From assembly GCF_001262015.1 (NCBI RefSeq), contig NZ_CP012074.1, positions 640,501 through 704,500 on the forward strand: 64,000 nt of DNA, in the 5' to 3' direction. Below, one piece after another: positions 36,224 through 44,696 of this stretch (position 1 is its first letter; every line of letters starts with the position of its first letter). A model generated the notes under the pieces. That model did no database searches, was not told where the DNA came from, and saw only the letters and a list, made by a program, of their open reading frames with translations. This DNA is from Prevotella fusca JCM 17724. Its GTDB lineage: Bacteria; Bacteroidota; Bacteroidia; Bacteroidales; Bacteroidaceae. A program made the position numbers and the translations under genes.

Positions 36224-37249
36224 ATGAAAAAGGAAAATATACGTATCGTTTTCATGGGAACTCCAGAGTTTGCTGTGGAATCGTTGAAGGCTTTAGTTGA
36301 GAATGGTTATAATGTTGTAGCTGTTGTTACTCAACCAGACAAACCCGTTGGTCGTCATCAAGAAAAGCTGCAGCCATCAGCAGTGAAACAGTATGCCTTG
36401 GAACATAATCTGCCTGTTCTACAGCCTGTTAAAATGAAAGATGCAGACTTTATAGAAGAATTGCGTTCTTATAAGGCTGATTTGCAAGTGGTAGTAGCTT
36501 TCCGTATGTTGCCAGAAGTGGTGTGGGGAATGCCTCGACTGGGTACATTTAACGTTCATGCAGCCTTACTCCCACAGTATCGTGGTGCTGCGCCAATCAA
36601 CTGGGCTGTTATCAATGGGGAGACGGAAACGGGTGTGACGACCTTTTTCCTTGACAAGGATATTGATACAGGACGCATCATTCTTCAAAAACCTTTCAAC
36701 GTTCCTGATACGGCAGATGTTGAGTATGTCTATGACGGCTTGATGTGTTTAGGTGCAGAGACAGCTTTGGAGACAATCAATCTTATTGCTTCAAAACTGC
36801 CTGAAGATAATCTGGATAGTATTGATTTCCCATCTGTCCTTGACGAAATCAGTGTTCCGCAAGCGTATGAGAATATTGAACTCAAGGCTGCGCCGAAGAT
36901 TTTTAAGGAGACTTGCGAAATTAATTGGAACCAGTCTGCCAAGAAGGTTTATGATTTTGTGCGTGGACTCAGTCCATACCCGGGAACATGGAGTATACTT
37001 CGTCCTGTTGAAGACAATGGAGAAAAGCCTTTGGTTATGAAGGTTTACAAGACTGCAAAGACAGGTAGCCCATCTACAGGTGCTCCTGGCTCGCTTGTTG
37101 TAGAGAAGAACCGTCTTTATGTTAACACATCTGACGGCCTTTTGGAACTTCTTGACATTCAGCTGTCAGGAAAAAAAAGAATGGATGCTCGCTCGTTCTT
37201 GAATGGTTTTAAGGAGATAGAGAAGTTCCGCTTTAGACAGAATGTATAA
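36224..37249 (+). CDS. fmt: Methionyl-tRNA formyltransferase
   Basis: Formylates Met-tRNA(fMet) for initiation, using 10-formyl-THF. IRIVFMGTPEFAVESLKAL opens the hydrolase-fold domain. The catalytic FNVHAALLPQYRGAAPINWA (near residue 108) contains Asn-His and SLLP-type signature, and KDIDTGRI follows near 145. The C-terminal OB-fold domain contains VRGLSPYPGTWS. Length 341 is slightly long. The stop region (LRQNV-type end, FRFRQNV) includes a 13-base sequence repeated just downstream. Confidence 0.96.
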   Translation: MKKENIRIVFMGTPEFAVESLKALVENGYNVVAVVTQPDKPVGRHQEKLQPSAVKQYALEHNLPVLQPVKMKDADFIEELRSYKADLQVVVAFRMLPEVVWGMPRLGTFNVHAALLPQYRGAAPINWAVINGETETGVTTFFLDKDIDTGRIILQKPFNVPDTADVEYVYDGLMCLGAETALETINLIASKLPEDNLDSIDFPSVLDEISVPQAYENIELKAAPKIFKETCEINWNQSAKKVYDFVRGLSPYPGTWSILRPVEDNGEKPLVMKVYKTAKTGSPSTGAPGSLVVEKNRLYVNTSDGLLELLDIQLSGKKRMDARSFLNGFKEIEKFRFRQNV

Positions 37250-37262
37250 GTGATGATAATAG

Positions 37263-37397
37263 TTTAGACAGAATGACATAAAGACATATTCAATATGGGA
37301 TGCGTAGATGGCAGATTAAATATGTCTAAAAGACTATATACCACATTAATAAACCTAACAACAAAAGAGAATATGTCTTCATGTTATTCTGTCTAAA
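37263..37397. repeat. 135-bp inverted-repeat element between fmt and pagL-like gene
   Basis: Arms of 28 bases (37263-37290 and 37370-37397) pair at 26 of 28 positions. They start TTTAGACAGAATG. That same 13-mer also lies in the last fmt codons at 37232-37244, as a direct repeat. The element could terminate both convergent transcripts or be a small mobile element. It contains no gene. Confidence 0.65.
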
Positions 37398-37453
37398 GAT
37401 ATACTCCATGTTCATTATGTATTCGTGTAATTTGAGAAATTCGTAGTCCATCT

Positions 37454-38698
37454 CTATAATTTCACTGGCATTGCTATCTGCAGTTCAGTGAAGTCGGCTT
37501 TGGTGGCATGTGCATTGACACTAAAGCCTAATGTTAGGTTCTTTAGCTTAGGGAAACTATAGAAAACACCCACCTGCTCGTGGTAAGGTTTTTCCAAGCC
37601 GTTATGCGATTTATACCCCATGTGGCGGTACAGGTAATAGCCCAAGCTGACACGGACAGACATGTTCCCATAGAAGACTTCATGTCGAGCCTCAATACTA
37701 GCTGACCATGGGCTATGTTTCTCCCCAGTGTATCCGTTTTTGTTGTCAAGTTCTGCAACCCTACTGGCATAATCTCCATAGAATAAGCCGAAGCCTACCC
37801 CGGATGCCCAACGACGAGCATAGCGATAGAGTAGGTGTGCATGGAAGGAATAAGCTCCGTAGAAAGCGAACCGCTCCTTTCGATAGTCGGGATGCCCTTG
37901 CGGTGTAGCGAATTGTGTATGCAGCCACTCTTCAAGTAATGTTTTCCCACCGACACCAAAGGTAAATTCTGTAAACCAATACTTCTTGAGGGGGGCTGTG
38001 GCAATAGTGTTGTGCTTTGCTATCTTTGTCGTTTGCTTCTCTGGTTCATACATGATGCCAACGAAAGGACCTAAGTAGTTAGCTCCTTTGTTTGGTCGTG
38101 CCATTGCGCCATTGCTATGATGTGCAAAGTCTAATCCAGCCTTTACGTCCCACTCCTTTGCTATTTTATATTGTCCGTACACTCCTGCAGTAAAGAAGAT
38201 ATTGAAGTGCGAGCCGATATATTCGTTGTCAATATTATTCTTTTGGTTATATTTAAGGGTAGTGTAGCCAACACCAGTACCTAAGTAATAGCCCCATTGC
38301 CAGTGTTTGCTGCGATAAAGCGGACGGGTGAAAATGCCATAAAACGTAAGGAAGTCCCCTAATTTACTGGTATAATTAACAGGCTGTGCTTCTCCCCACG
38401 GATTATCTCGGTGCATAGTGGTTCCATGGTTAAAGTTGTAGCGCAGTCCGATAGAGAATATCGGATAGTTGTAATCATGTGCAAAAGCATTCTCTGTAGG
38501 TGTAATGTTTACTTGTGCTGCTAAGGCATGTGTTTCTTTTGTCTTAGTCCAGATGCGTGGCTCCCTGTCCAAACATAAGGTCTGGGCAGGTATATAACGC
38601 ATCTCTATACCAGCCTTGGGTATAGAAATGCTGTCACACTCTTCTGCTGAGATAACAGCAGAGGGAAGTAAAAATAGTATGGAAAGGAAGCCTCTCAC
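37454..38698 (-). CDS. PagL-like acyloxyacyl hydrolase / outer-membrane barrel protein
   Basis: A 414-residue exported beta-barrel protein starting at a GTG with a signal peptide (MRGFLSILFLLPSAVISA). Residues about 50-225 resemble lipid A 3-O-deacylase PagL (PF09411), with the catalytic His-Ser in AGLDFAHHSNGAMARPNKG. Residues about 240-414 form a second barrel-like half (ENGVGFGLFYGDYAS-type strands, C-terminal LQIAMPVKL). By family it would trim lipid A in the outer membrane. The long double form is usual in Bacteroidetes as I recall. It is 16 bases after another barrel gene. Confidence 0.72.
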   Translation of the reverse strand: MRGFLSILFLLPSAVISAEECDSISIPKAGIEMRYIPAQTLCLDREPRIWTKTKETHALAAQVNITPTENAFAHDYNYPIFSIGLRYNFNHGTTMHRDNPWGEAQPVNYTSKLGDFLTFYGIFTRPLYRSKHWQWGYYLGTGVGYTTLKYNQKNNIDNEYIGSHFNIFFTAGVYGQYKIAKEWDVKAGLDFAHHSNGAMARPNKGANYLGPFVGIMYEPEKQTTKIAKHNTIATAPLKKYWFTEFTFGVGGKTLLEEWLHTQFATPQGHPDYRKERFAFYGAYSFHAHLLYRYARRWASGVGFGLFYGDYASRVAELDNKNGYTGEKHSPWSASIEARHEVFYGNMSVRVSLGYYLYRHMGYKSHNGLEKPYHEQVGVFYSFPKLKNLTLGFSVNAHATKADFTELQIAMPVKL

Positions 38699-38714
38699 TT
38701 GGTTTCAGCGTGTG

Positions 38715-39452
38715 TCAGAGAACTTGTATTCTGTAGCCAAGTGTCACTTCCAACATGTTATTGCGTGCATTCCTCATTAATTCCTTTGCCTCATTGCTTC
38801 GTGCTAACTTTCTGAAGAACACGTTGTAGCGAGCTTCCAGTTGCCATTGTTTCCACTCGTAGCTGATGCCAAGAGGAATAGCTACGTCGCCTCTGTAGAT
38901 GCCTTTCTTTAGATTCATGTCTGCGCCATGCTTCAGTTTCGCATGTGCGCTGATAATATATTCTGTATTCAATCCTGTTGTGAAACTCCATGGCAGGTCT
39001 GCCCATGGGTACCAGCGCACCAGGTAGCTCATGTTGAAATAGTCTAACTTGAAGTCGTATGGGCCATGCTCCTGTATGACAATATTGCCTGTTGCATCAG
39101 TCGTGGTAAAGTTACGGTAGACACCCGAAGAACCTTGCCGACTGTACTTTATTTCCGCATCAACAGCGATATTCTTGGCTACGAACACTTCAAAATACCC
39201 ACCAGCAATAAGTCCTAATTTTACTTTTCCATCAATACCCGGTAGGTTTGATAAATTCAGTCCGACTTTAGGTGCAGCATATATATCCCATATGGTATGT
39301 TCTCCTGACGGTTTAGCGTCCTGCACAATAGCTTCTTTGACATCTTGATAACCCTCCTTTACCGCTTGTCCTATGCGCTTTGTTAAAACCTGAGCTTGTC
39401 CCTTTGTCAGTGCTCCCAGAAGGATGGCAGCAATTAATATAATCTTTTTCAT
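38715..39452 (-). CDS. Outer-membrane beta-barrel protein (porin-like, PF13568-type)
   Basis: A 245-residue exported protein with a cleavable signal (MKKIILIAAILLGALTKGQA, cut before Q). The mature part shows alternating strands, a GLNLSNLPG start typical of PorT-like small barrels, and ends with an aromatic/hydrophobic strand LEVTLGYRIQVL. No function can be given. It heads a two-gene operon with the PagL-like gene, from a TACCTTTG promoter. Confidence 0.78.
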   Translation of the reverse strand: MKKIILIAAILLGALTKGQAQVLTKRIGQAVKEGYQDVKEAIVQDAKPSGEHTIWDIYAAPKVGLNLSNLPGIDGKVKLGLIAGGYFEVFVAKNIAVDAEIKYSRQGSSGVYRNFTTTDATGNIVIQEHGPYDFKLDYFNMSYLVRWYPWADLPWSFTTGLNTEYIISAHAKLKHGADMNLKKGIYRGDVAIPLGISYEWKQWQLEARYNVFFRKLARSNEAKELMRNARNNMLEVTLGYRIQVL

Positions 39453-39475
39453 TTTTAGGATAACTGATTTTGATG

Positions 39476-39483
39476 CAAAGGTA
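39476..39483 (-). promoter_or_regulatory. -7 box (TACCTTTG) for the two barrel genes
   Basis: TAnnTTTG match on the minus strand 24 bases before the start codon. Confidence 0.6.
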
Positions 39484-39621
39484 GTTATTTTTCTTCAAAT
39501 CATTGATATATTATGGTTTTTTCCCTCATTGAAAGTGCCTATCTTGCCTTTAAACATTAATTTATATCGTTTGCCTACAATTATTCTTTTCGTATTCTTT
39601 CATTTTCTCAAAGTTTTTGTT

Positions 39622-39629
39622 TAATTTTG
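39622..39629 (+). promoter_or_regulatory. -7 box (TAATTTTG), candidate promoter of the polysaccharide locus
   Basis: TAnnTTTG match 301 bases before glf. If it is used, the operon has an untranslated leader of nearly 300 nt. Confidence 0.45.
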
Positions 39630-39636
39630 TAGCCGT

Positions 39637-39929
39637 AATAAAAGAATTAAAACTATTAACAGAAAGATTCTGCGAGCGAATCCACCAACTGAATTGACCA
39701 GCACAGTTTATTGTTTGAACTAATGTTCGTTACTGTACCAAGTCTTTTTGTGTTTGCGTATTTGTTCTTATGTGGAAGAACCGTGATAGTAGCAGTCTGT
39801 GAGCTTTTATCATAGCTTGTAGGGAGGAGAGATTGTATGCATACTCGTTCATAGTCTGATGATTATATAATGTTTTCTTATTTGAATTTTTCTGTAGAAT
39901 TTTGTTTTCGTTGAATTATTTTCAGTAGT
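39637..39929 (+). promoter_or_regulatory. Long leader before glf
   Basis: About 290 gene-free bases precede the first locus gene. Long leaders are where UpxY-type antiterminators act in Bacteroides capsule operons, but no such gene is in the window. I saw no strong terminator hairpin in it. Confidence 0.35.
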
Positions 39930-41105
39930 ATGGATGTAAAACTATATGATTATGTCATTGTTGGCGCAGGTCTTTTCGGTGCCACCTTTGCTCATTTTGC
40001 AACTAAGCAAGGAAAGAAGTGTCTGGTGATAGATAGACGGTCACAGCTGGGTGGAAACCTTTATTGTGAGAATGTAGAAGGGGTCAATGTGCACAAATAT
40101 GGTGCACATATTTTCCATACATCAAGCAAACGCGTGTGGGACTTTGTGAACTCTCTTGTTGAGTTCAATCGTTTTACTAATGCTCCTGTTGCTAATTATA
40201 AAGGTAAATTCTATAACCTGCCTTTCAATATGAATACATTCTATCAGATGTGGGGTGTAACTACACCTGAAGAAGCGCAGGCAAAACTTGATGAACAGCG
40301 GGCAGAAGCTGTTGCCAGAATGAAGGCAGAAGGTGTTGAGGAACCTCGTAACCTTGAAGAGCAAGCTTTAGCATTAATTGGTAAAGATGTTTATGAAAAG
40401 CTAATTAAAGGATATACGGAGAAACAATGGGGGAGGAAATGCACAGAACTTCCATCTTTTATTATAAAGCGACTTCCCGTTCGTTTAGTTTATGACAATA
40501 ACTATTTTAACGATAAATACCAGGGTATTCCTATAGGTGGTTATAACAAGCTGATAGAATCTTTGCTTGATGGAGTAGAAACAATAATGGACATAGACTT
40601 TTTTGATTGTCAGCATACTTATGATACAGAGGCTGGTGTTCATAAAGTTCAAAGTTCAAGTTTTAATGTTCAATGTAAAAAACTTGTTTTTACAGGTAAG
40701 ATTGATGAGTATTTCGGATATCGTTTAGGTAAGCTGGATTATCGTACCGTTCGATTTGAACATGAAGTACTCAATGTTGCCAACTATCAGGGCAATGCAG
40801 TTGTCAATTATACAGAGGCACAAGTGCCTTATACACGTATAATAGAGCACAAACATTTTGAATCATTTGGTCAGGAGGTTTATGCTAACCCAAAGACTGT
40901 CATTTCACGTGAATATTCTACGGAATGGCAAGAAGGTATGGAGCCTTATTATCCCGTCAATGATGAAAAGAACAACCTGCTCGCAAAGCGGTATCGTCTC
41001 TTGGCAGCAGAGGAATCTGGGGTAATTTTCGGTGGACGACTTGCTGAATACAAGTATTATGATATGGCACCGATTGTAGAACAAGTAATGAGGTTGTTTC
41101 CATAA
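39930..41105 (+). CDS. glf: UDP-galactopyranose mutase
   Basis: FAD enzyme interconverting UDP-galactopyranose and UDP-galactofuranose, giving Galf for the glycan. The FAD-binding GAGLFGATFAHFATKQGKK lies at residues 12-30. GAHIFHTSSKRVWDFVNSL (near 57) and KLVFTGKIDEYFGYRLGKL (near 250) are family signatures. A short insertion HKVQSSSFNVQCK precedes the latter, encoded by GTTCAA-type repeats. Otherwise the 391-residue length is close to the usual 370-390. It is the first gene of the surface polysaccharide locus. Confidence 0.95.
   Translation: MDVKLYDYVIVGAGLFGATFAHFATKQGKKCLVIDRRSQLGGNLYCENVEGVNVHKYGAHIFHTSSKRVWDFVNSLVEFNRFTNAPVANYKGKFYNLPFNMNTFYQMWGVTTPEEAQAKLDEQRAEAVARMKAEGVEEPRNLEEQALALIGKDVYEKLIKGYTEKQWGRKCTELPSFIIKRLPVRLVYDNNYFNDKYQGIPIGGYNKLIESLLDGVETIMDIDFFDCQHTYDTEAGVHKVQSSSFNVQCKKLVFTGKIDEYFGYRLGKLDYRTVRFEHEVLNVANYQGNAVVNYTEAQVPYTRIIEHKHFESFGQEVYANPKTVISREYSTEWQEGMEPYYPVNDEKNNLLAKRYRLLAAEESGVIFGGRLAEYKYYDMAPIVEQVMRLFP
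40641..40676 (+). repeat. GTTCAA microrepeat insertion in glf
   Basis: AAAGTTCAAAGTTCAAG followed by TTTTAATGTTCAA encodes KVQSSSFNVQ, not expected in Glf at this place. It adds about 8-12 residues in frame. Confidence 0.5.
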
Positions 41106-41304
41106 AGTATAAATACCTATTGGGGGAATTAAATTAAGGTAGTTTCAATAAATAACTTTTGATAGTTTTTTACTAAAGTAGTCATAAAGTGAATGTTACT
41201 GTAGAATTTTTAGGAGTTTCCCAATATCTATATTACAAAGTCAATGAAGTTGTATAGTTATTTTTTATTAAGTTACTATGAGAATGCTTTAATATAATAT
41301 ACCT

Positions 41305-41760
41305 ATGGATTCAATTAAATCATTGAACTTGGACTTTTTCCCTAAAAGTTATGAAGTCTGCTTTCTTGAAAGTTGTACTGTAAAAGAAAACTGTCTTCAC
41401 CATTTGTATTTTAAGTTACAACCATCAAGTAATACATGGGGAGAAGCAATTTATCCTTCAGCTCTTATGGCAGAAAATCTTGTGAATGGTTGTTGTAAGA
41501 AATTTCAAGAGAAGAAACTTGTCACTTGTCATGCAGGCTTTGCTCATTTCTTCGATGAGGTGCGTCGCAAGGATTTACCAGATCTTCGCAATGAAATCTA
41601 CAGATATTTTCGTGGACGTAGCAACTTTTATCGTTACAGCAAAGCTGAGAAGGGCTATCTTTTCACTCAGCTGATGGCAGATGATGTAAAAGCTCTATTC
41701 AAGAAATATGGATATGACGAGCCCGAATATGAAAGAACTTTTGAATCAGTATCTTTTTAA
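41305..41760 (+). CDS. DUF6078-like hypothetical protein
   Basis: A 151-residue soluble protein with several Cys early on (CFLESCTVKENCLHH) and GCCKKFQEKKLVTCH in the middle, followed by a basic aromatic RYFRGRSNFYRYSKAEKGY region. This resembles what I recall as DUF6078, a Bacteroidales family of unknown function. The Cys-Cys-His-Cys spacing suggests metal binding. It lies between glf and the flippase, separated from each by 200-380 bases, so it may be a separate unit rather than part of the sugar pathway. Confidence 0.55.
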   Translation: MDSIKSLNLDFFPKSYEVCFLESCTVKENCLHHLYFKLQPSSNTWGEAIYPSALMAENLVNGCCKKFQEKKLVTCHAGFAHFFDEVRRKDLPDLRNEIYRYFRGRSNFYRYSKAEKGYLFTQLMADDVKALFKKYGYDEPEYERTFESVSF

Positions 41761-42139
41761 GAATAAGTATTGAGTCAGTTTTACAATAACAGTGTTTTAA
41801 TTCAATCTAATAAACTATCATTTATCGTTGTCCGGCAGTCTCGTACACTCTGTCCGAAGCCTTCGTACAATATGTCCGAAAGTGTCGGAAACATTAAAAA
41901 GAGTTCTTAGGGGGAAGTGTGATAATTATCCTTTATAGCCTCGATATTTTCAATTATTATTTTATAGATAATAATAAGGATAGTTAGACTTATCTTACAT
42001 TGTTTCTTTTTCACAATATATAAGTGAGAAAACTTATGATAGTTTTGTTGGTACGTCTTATGGTTATACATCTAAAAATATTTGGAGTAGCCTAAAAGAG
42101 TACTAGTTTGTTTCTACTGAATATTATTACTATAATTTT
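41761..42139. other. Intergenic region with 22-bp array
   Basis: 380 bases between the DUF6078-like gene and wzx, carrying the TCCGA array and otherwise very AT-rich. No gene or clear promoter was seen. Confidence 0.5.
41830..41895. repeat. 22-bp-period array, GTCCGA family
   Basis: Three units of 22 bases start at 41830, 41852 and 41874, each beginning GTCCG. Cores are palindromic or nearly so: CGAAGCCTTCG in the second unit and TCCGAAAGTGTCGGA in the third. The sequence is unrelated to the other array families in the window but has the same period. Confidence 0.7.
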
Positions 42140-43666
42140 ATGTCATCCAACAAATTAATTGTTAAAAATGCAGGTATGCTCTATTTGCGCATGTTTATTA
42201 GCATGGCAATTGGCTTTTATACCTCTCGTATTGTTTTACAGGCACTGGGTGTATCTGATTATGGTATTTATAATTTAGTGGGTGGTATAGTAGTCTTGGC
42301 AAATATGCTTACTTCTTCTCTTAGTGGAGCAACCAGCCGTTATATCACTTATAGCTTGGGTGAACATGATTTTGAGAAGACCCAGAGAACCTTTTCTACT
42401 GCTTTAAGCATTCACATAGGCTTATCTATTTTATTTATTTTAGTAGCAGAAACAGTTGGACTTTGGTTTGTCAATACCCAGTTAGTTATATGTCCTGACA
42501 GGATGGTTGCCGCTAATTGGGTATACCAGTCTGCCATTATTTCTACGGCATTGAGTATAACACAGGTTCCTTATAACTCTTTGATAACTTCACATGAACG
42601 GTTTGGTGTATTTGCTGTTATTGAGGTTCTAAGTGCTTGCTTGAAATTGGTAATAGCTTTTGTAACTCTTTATAGTATGCTTGACCATCTTGTTTTGTAT
42701 AGTATACTGTATATGGTCGTATCTGTCTGTATCATAGTTTACTATCGCATATATTGTGTCAGAAGTTTCTCTGAGAGTCGTTTCGTCAGAATCTTAGATA
42801 GAGAACTATTACCAAAATTGCTCAAGTTTTCAGGTTGGACATTGTTAGGAAATGTGTCATTAACTGTTTTACAGCAAGGTGTTAATATTATTGTCAATCT
42901 TTTTTTTGGAACAATCATTAATGCTGCCGTAGGAATTGCTACGCAAGTTCAGGGGTTGTTGTATTCTTTTATTGGAAATATAACTACAGCATTCACTCCA
43001 CAAATCATAAAGGGCTATGTGGAGTCTGATTTTAAACGAATGAATTATTTGATTTCAATCGGCGGAAAATTCTCTTCAATTTGTATTCTACTTATCTCTA
43101 TCCCTATTATTATTAAAATGGATTTTTTAATGGGGGTGTGGTTAAAAGAAATCCCAACAGGTGCTGTTGTGATATGTCAGATTTTATTGATAAAAAACTT
43201 TTTTAATAGTTTCAATCCTTTACTATATTCGGCAATTACAGCAACAGGAAATATAAAAAAAGCTAATATCTTTTGTGGTTTAGAATATTTGTTATCTGTA
43301 GCAATAACTTATCTTATAGTTTTCTGGACGCACTCCTATGTATATGCTTTCATGTTTAACCTTATTACTTCCTTAATAGCATGTGGGATTTTTTTGTGGG
43401 TTTTGAAACATGAATTAGAATGTTTCTCGGTTTATGACTATGTTGTACATACTGTTTTAGCAGTAACTCTATTGGGGGGAATAACTTTTGGAGTGGTGTC
43501 GTTTATTGATAGTTCTTTCCAAAGCGATATATGGGCACTTGTAACCATTACTTTAATTTCTACTACTCTTATAACAATATTATCTTTTTATTTTGTTCTA
43601 GATAGTAATTCACGTAGTTTCGTCGTTTCAAGAGTTAATTCTTATTTACATAATGGGCGTAAGTAA
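42140..43666 (+). CDS. wzx: Polysaccharide repeat-unit flippase Wzx
   Basis: Integral membrane protein of the MOP/PST family that moves undecaprenyl-linked repeat units across the inner membrane. It has 508 residues with about 12-14 TM helices. It begins NKLIVKNAGMLYLRMFISMA and continues TSRIVLQALGVSDYGIYNLVGG, a pattern common in Wzx/lipopolysaccharide exporters. Base composition is AT-rich. Its 3' end overlaps the acyltransferase by 14 bases. With the EpsG polymerase it defines a Wzx/Wzy-type pathway. Confidence 0.88.
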   Translation: MSSNKLIVKNAGMLYLRMFISMAIGFYTSRIVLQALGVSDYGIYNLVGGIVVLANMLTSSLSGATSRYITYSLGEHDFEKTQRTFSTALSIHIGLSILFILVAETVGLWFVNTQLVICPDRMVAANWVYQSAIISTALSITQVPYNSLITSHERFGVFAVIEVLSACLKLVIAFVTLYSMLDHLVLYSILYMVVSVCIIVYYRIYCVRSFSESRFVRILDRELLPKLLKFSGWTLLGNVSLTVLQQGVNIIVNLFFGTIINAAVGIATQVQGLLYSFIGNITTAFTPQIIKGYVESDFKRMNYLISIGGKFSSICILLISIPIIIKMDFLMGVWLKEIPTGAVVICQILLIKNFFNSFNPLLYSAITATGNIKKANIFCGLEYLLSVAITYLIVFWTHSYVYAFMFNLITSLIACGIFLWVLKHELECFSVYDYVVHTVLAVTLLGGITFGVVSFIDSSFQSDIWALVTITLISTTLITILSFYFVLDSNSRSFVVSRVNSYLHNGRK

Positions 43667-44696
43667 AAAAACAAGAGATTCTAACATTGAACTCTTAAGA
43701 ATTATATTGATGGTATTTATTGTAATGCATCATATAATTTCTTCGGTAATTGCTCCTGGGTTTAGTAGTAAGGGGTTCGCTTGTATTGATGTTATATTTC
43801 ATACAGCTGTTATTATTTTTGTTTTAATATCAGGCTATTTTGGTATTAATTTACGAATAAAAGTACTTATAAACCTAATCTTACAAGTAACTTTCTATTC
43901 TTTATTATTAACTTTAATAGGTGTCTATGTTTTTAGTCTTGGGTCTTCTATAGATGTCATTAAAAGTCTGTTGCCTATAAGTGGTAATTATTATTGGTTC
44001 ATAACTGTTTATATTGAATTACTTTTATTAAGTCCATTTGTCAACAAGTTACTTGTTAATCTATCAAATCGCCAGTATAAATCTTTGGTTCTTATTCTAG
44101 CATCTTTAATATTCTGGTTTGGTTTATTAAGGAAGACTAACATATCTATTGATGGTAAAAATATTGTGTATTTTATCTTTATATATATAGTAGGTGGAGG
44201 AATCCGGAGAATTTCTTTAACAGATGAAAGTAGTAAGTTCCTTACTAATCGTTTTCACTTTTTTATTCTTCTACTTTCTTTAATGGTGCTCGGGGGGGGG
44301 TATCTTCTTCCTGATACTCATTCTCTTTTTATTCATTTTATGGCATATACTTATGTGTATAATTCTCCTTTTCTTTTGATAATGTCTATCTCTATTTTCT
44401 GTTTGTTTAGAAATTTATCTTTCAAAAACAGGTGGATTAACTATATGGCAAGTTCTTCTTTGGCAATTTATTTGATACATGAGCACCCATTAATGAGAGA
44501 AGTTATATATGTTCAACCTTTTATGAAACTTATACACATGAATCCATACTTCTTGTTTGTTATAGTCATAGCTTTTGCTATAATTGTGTCAGTAACATGT
44601 ATGCTAATGGATAAGGTGAGAGTTTTTCTTTTTAGTTTAATAGATAAACCGATATCTTTTTTTACTAACAAAATTGAAAATAAAATAGAATTATGA
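43653..44696 (+). CDS. Acyltransferase 3 family membrane protein
   Basis: Membrane O-acyltransferase (PF01757), likely adding acetyl to a sugar of the glycan. It starts with RDSNIELLRIILMVFIVMHH, the typical first helix with the conserved His. About ten TM helices follow, with SSLAIYLIHEHPL near the end as in other family members. 347 residues. Overlaps on both sides (14 bases with wzx, ATGA with the dehydrogenase gene) show it belongs to the operon. Confidence 0.85.
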   Translation: MGVSKKTRDSNIELLRIILMVFIVMHHIISSVIAPGFSSKGFACIDVIFHTAVIIFVLISGYFGINLRIKVLINLILQVTFYSLLLTLIGVYVFSLGSSIDVIKSLLPISGNYYWFITVYIELLLLSPFVNKLLVNLSNRQYKSLVLILASLIFWFGLLRKTNISIDGKNIVYFIFIYIVGGGIRRISLTDESSKFLTNRFHFFILLLSLMVLGGGYLLPDTHSLFIHFMAYTYVYNSPFLLIMSISIFCLFRNLSFKNRWINYMASSSLAIYLIHEHPLMREVIYVQPFMKLIHMNPYFLFVIVIAFAIIVSVTCMLMDKVRVFLFSLIDKPISFFTNKIENKIEL

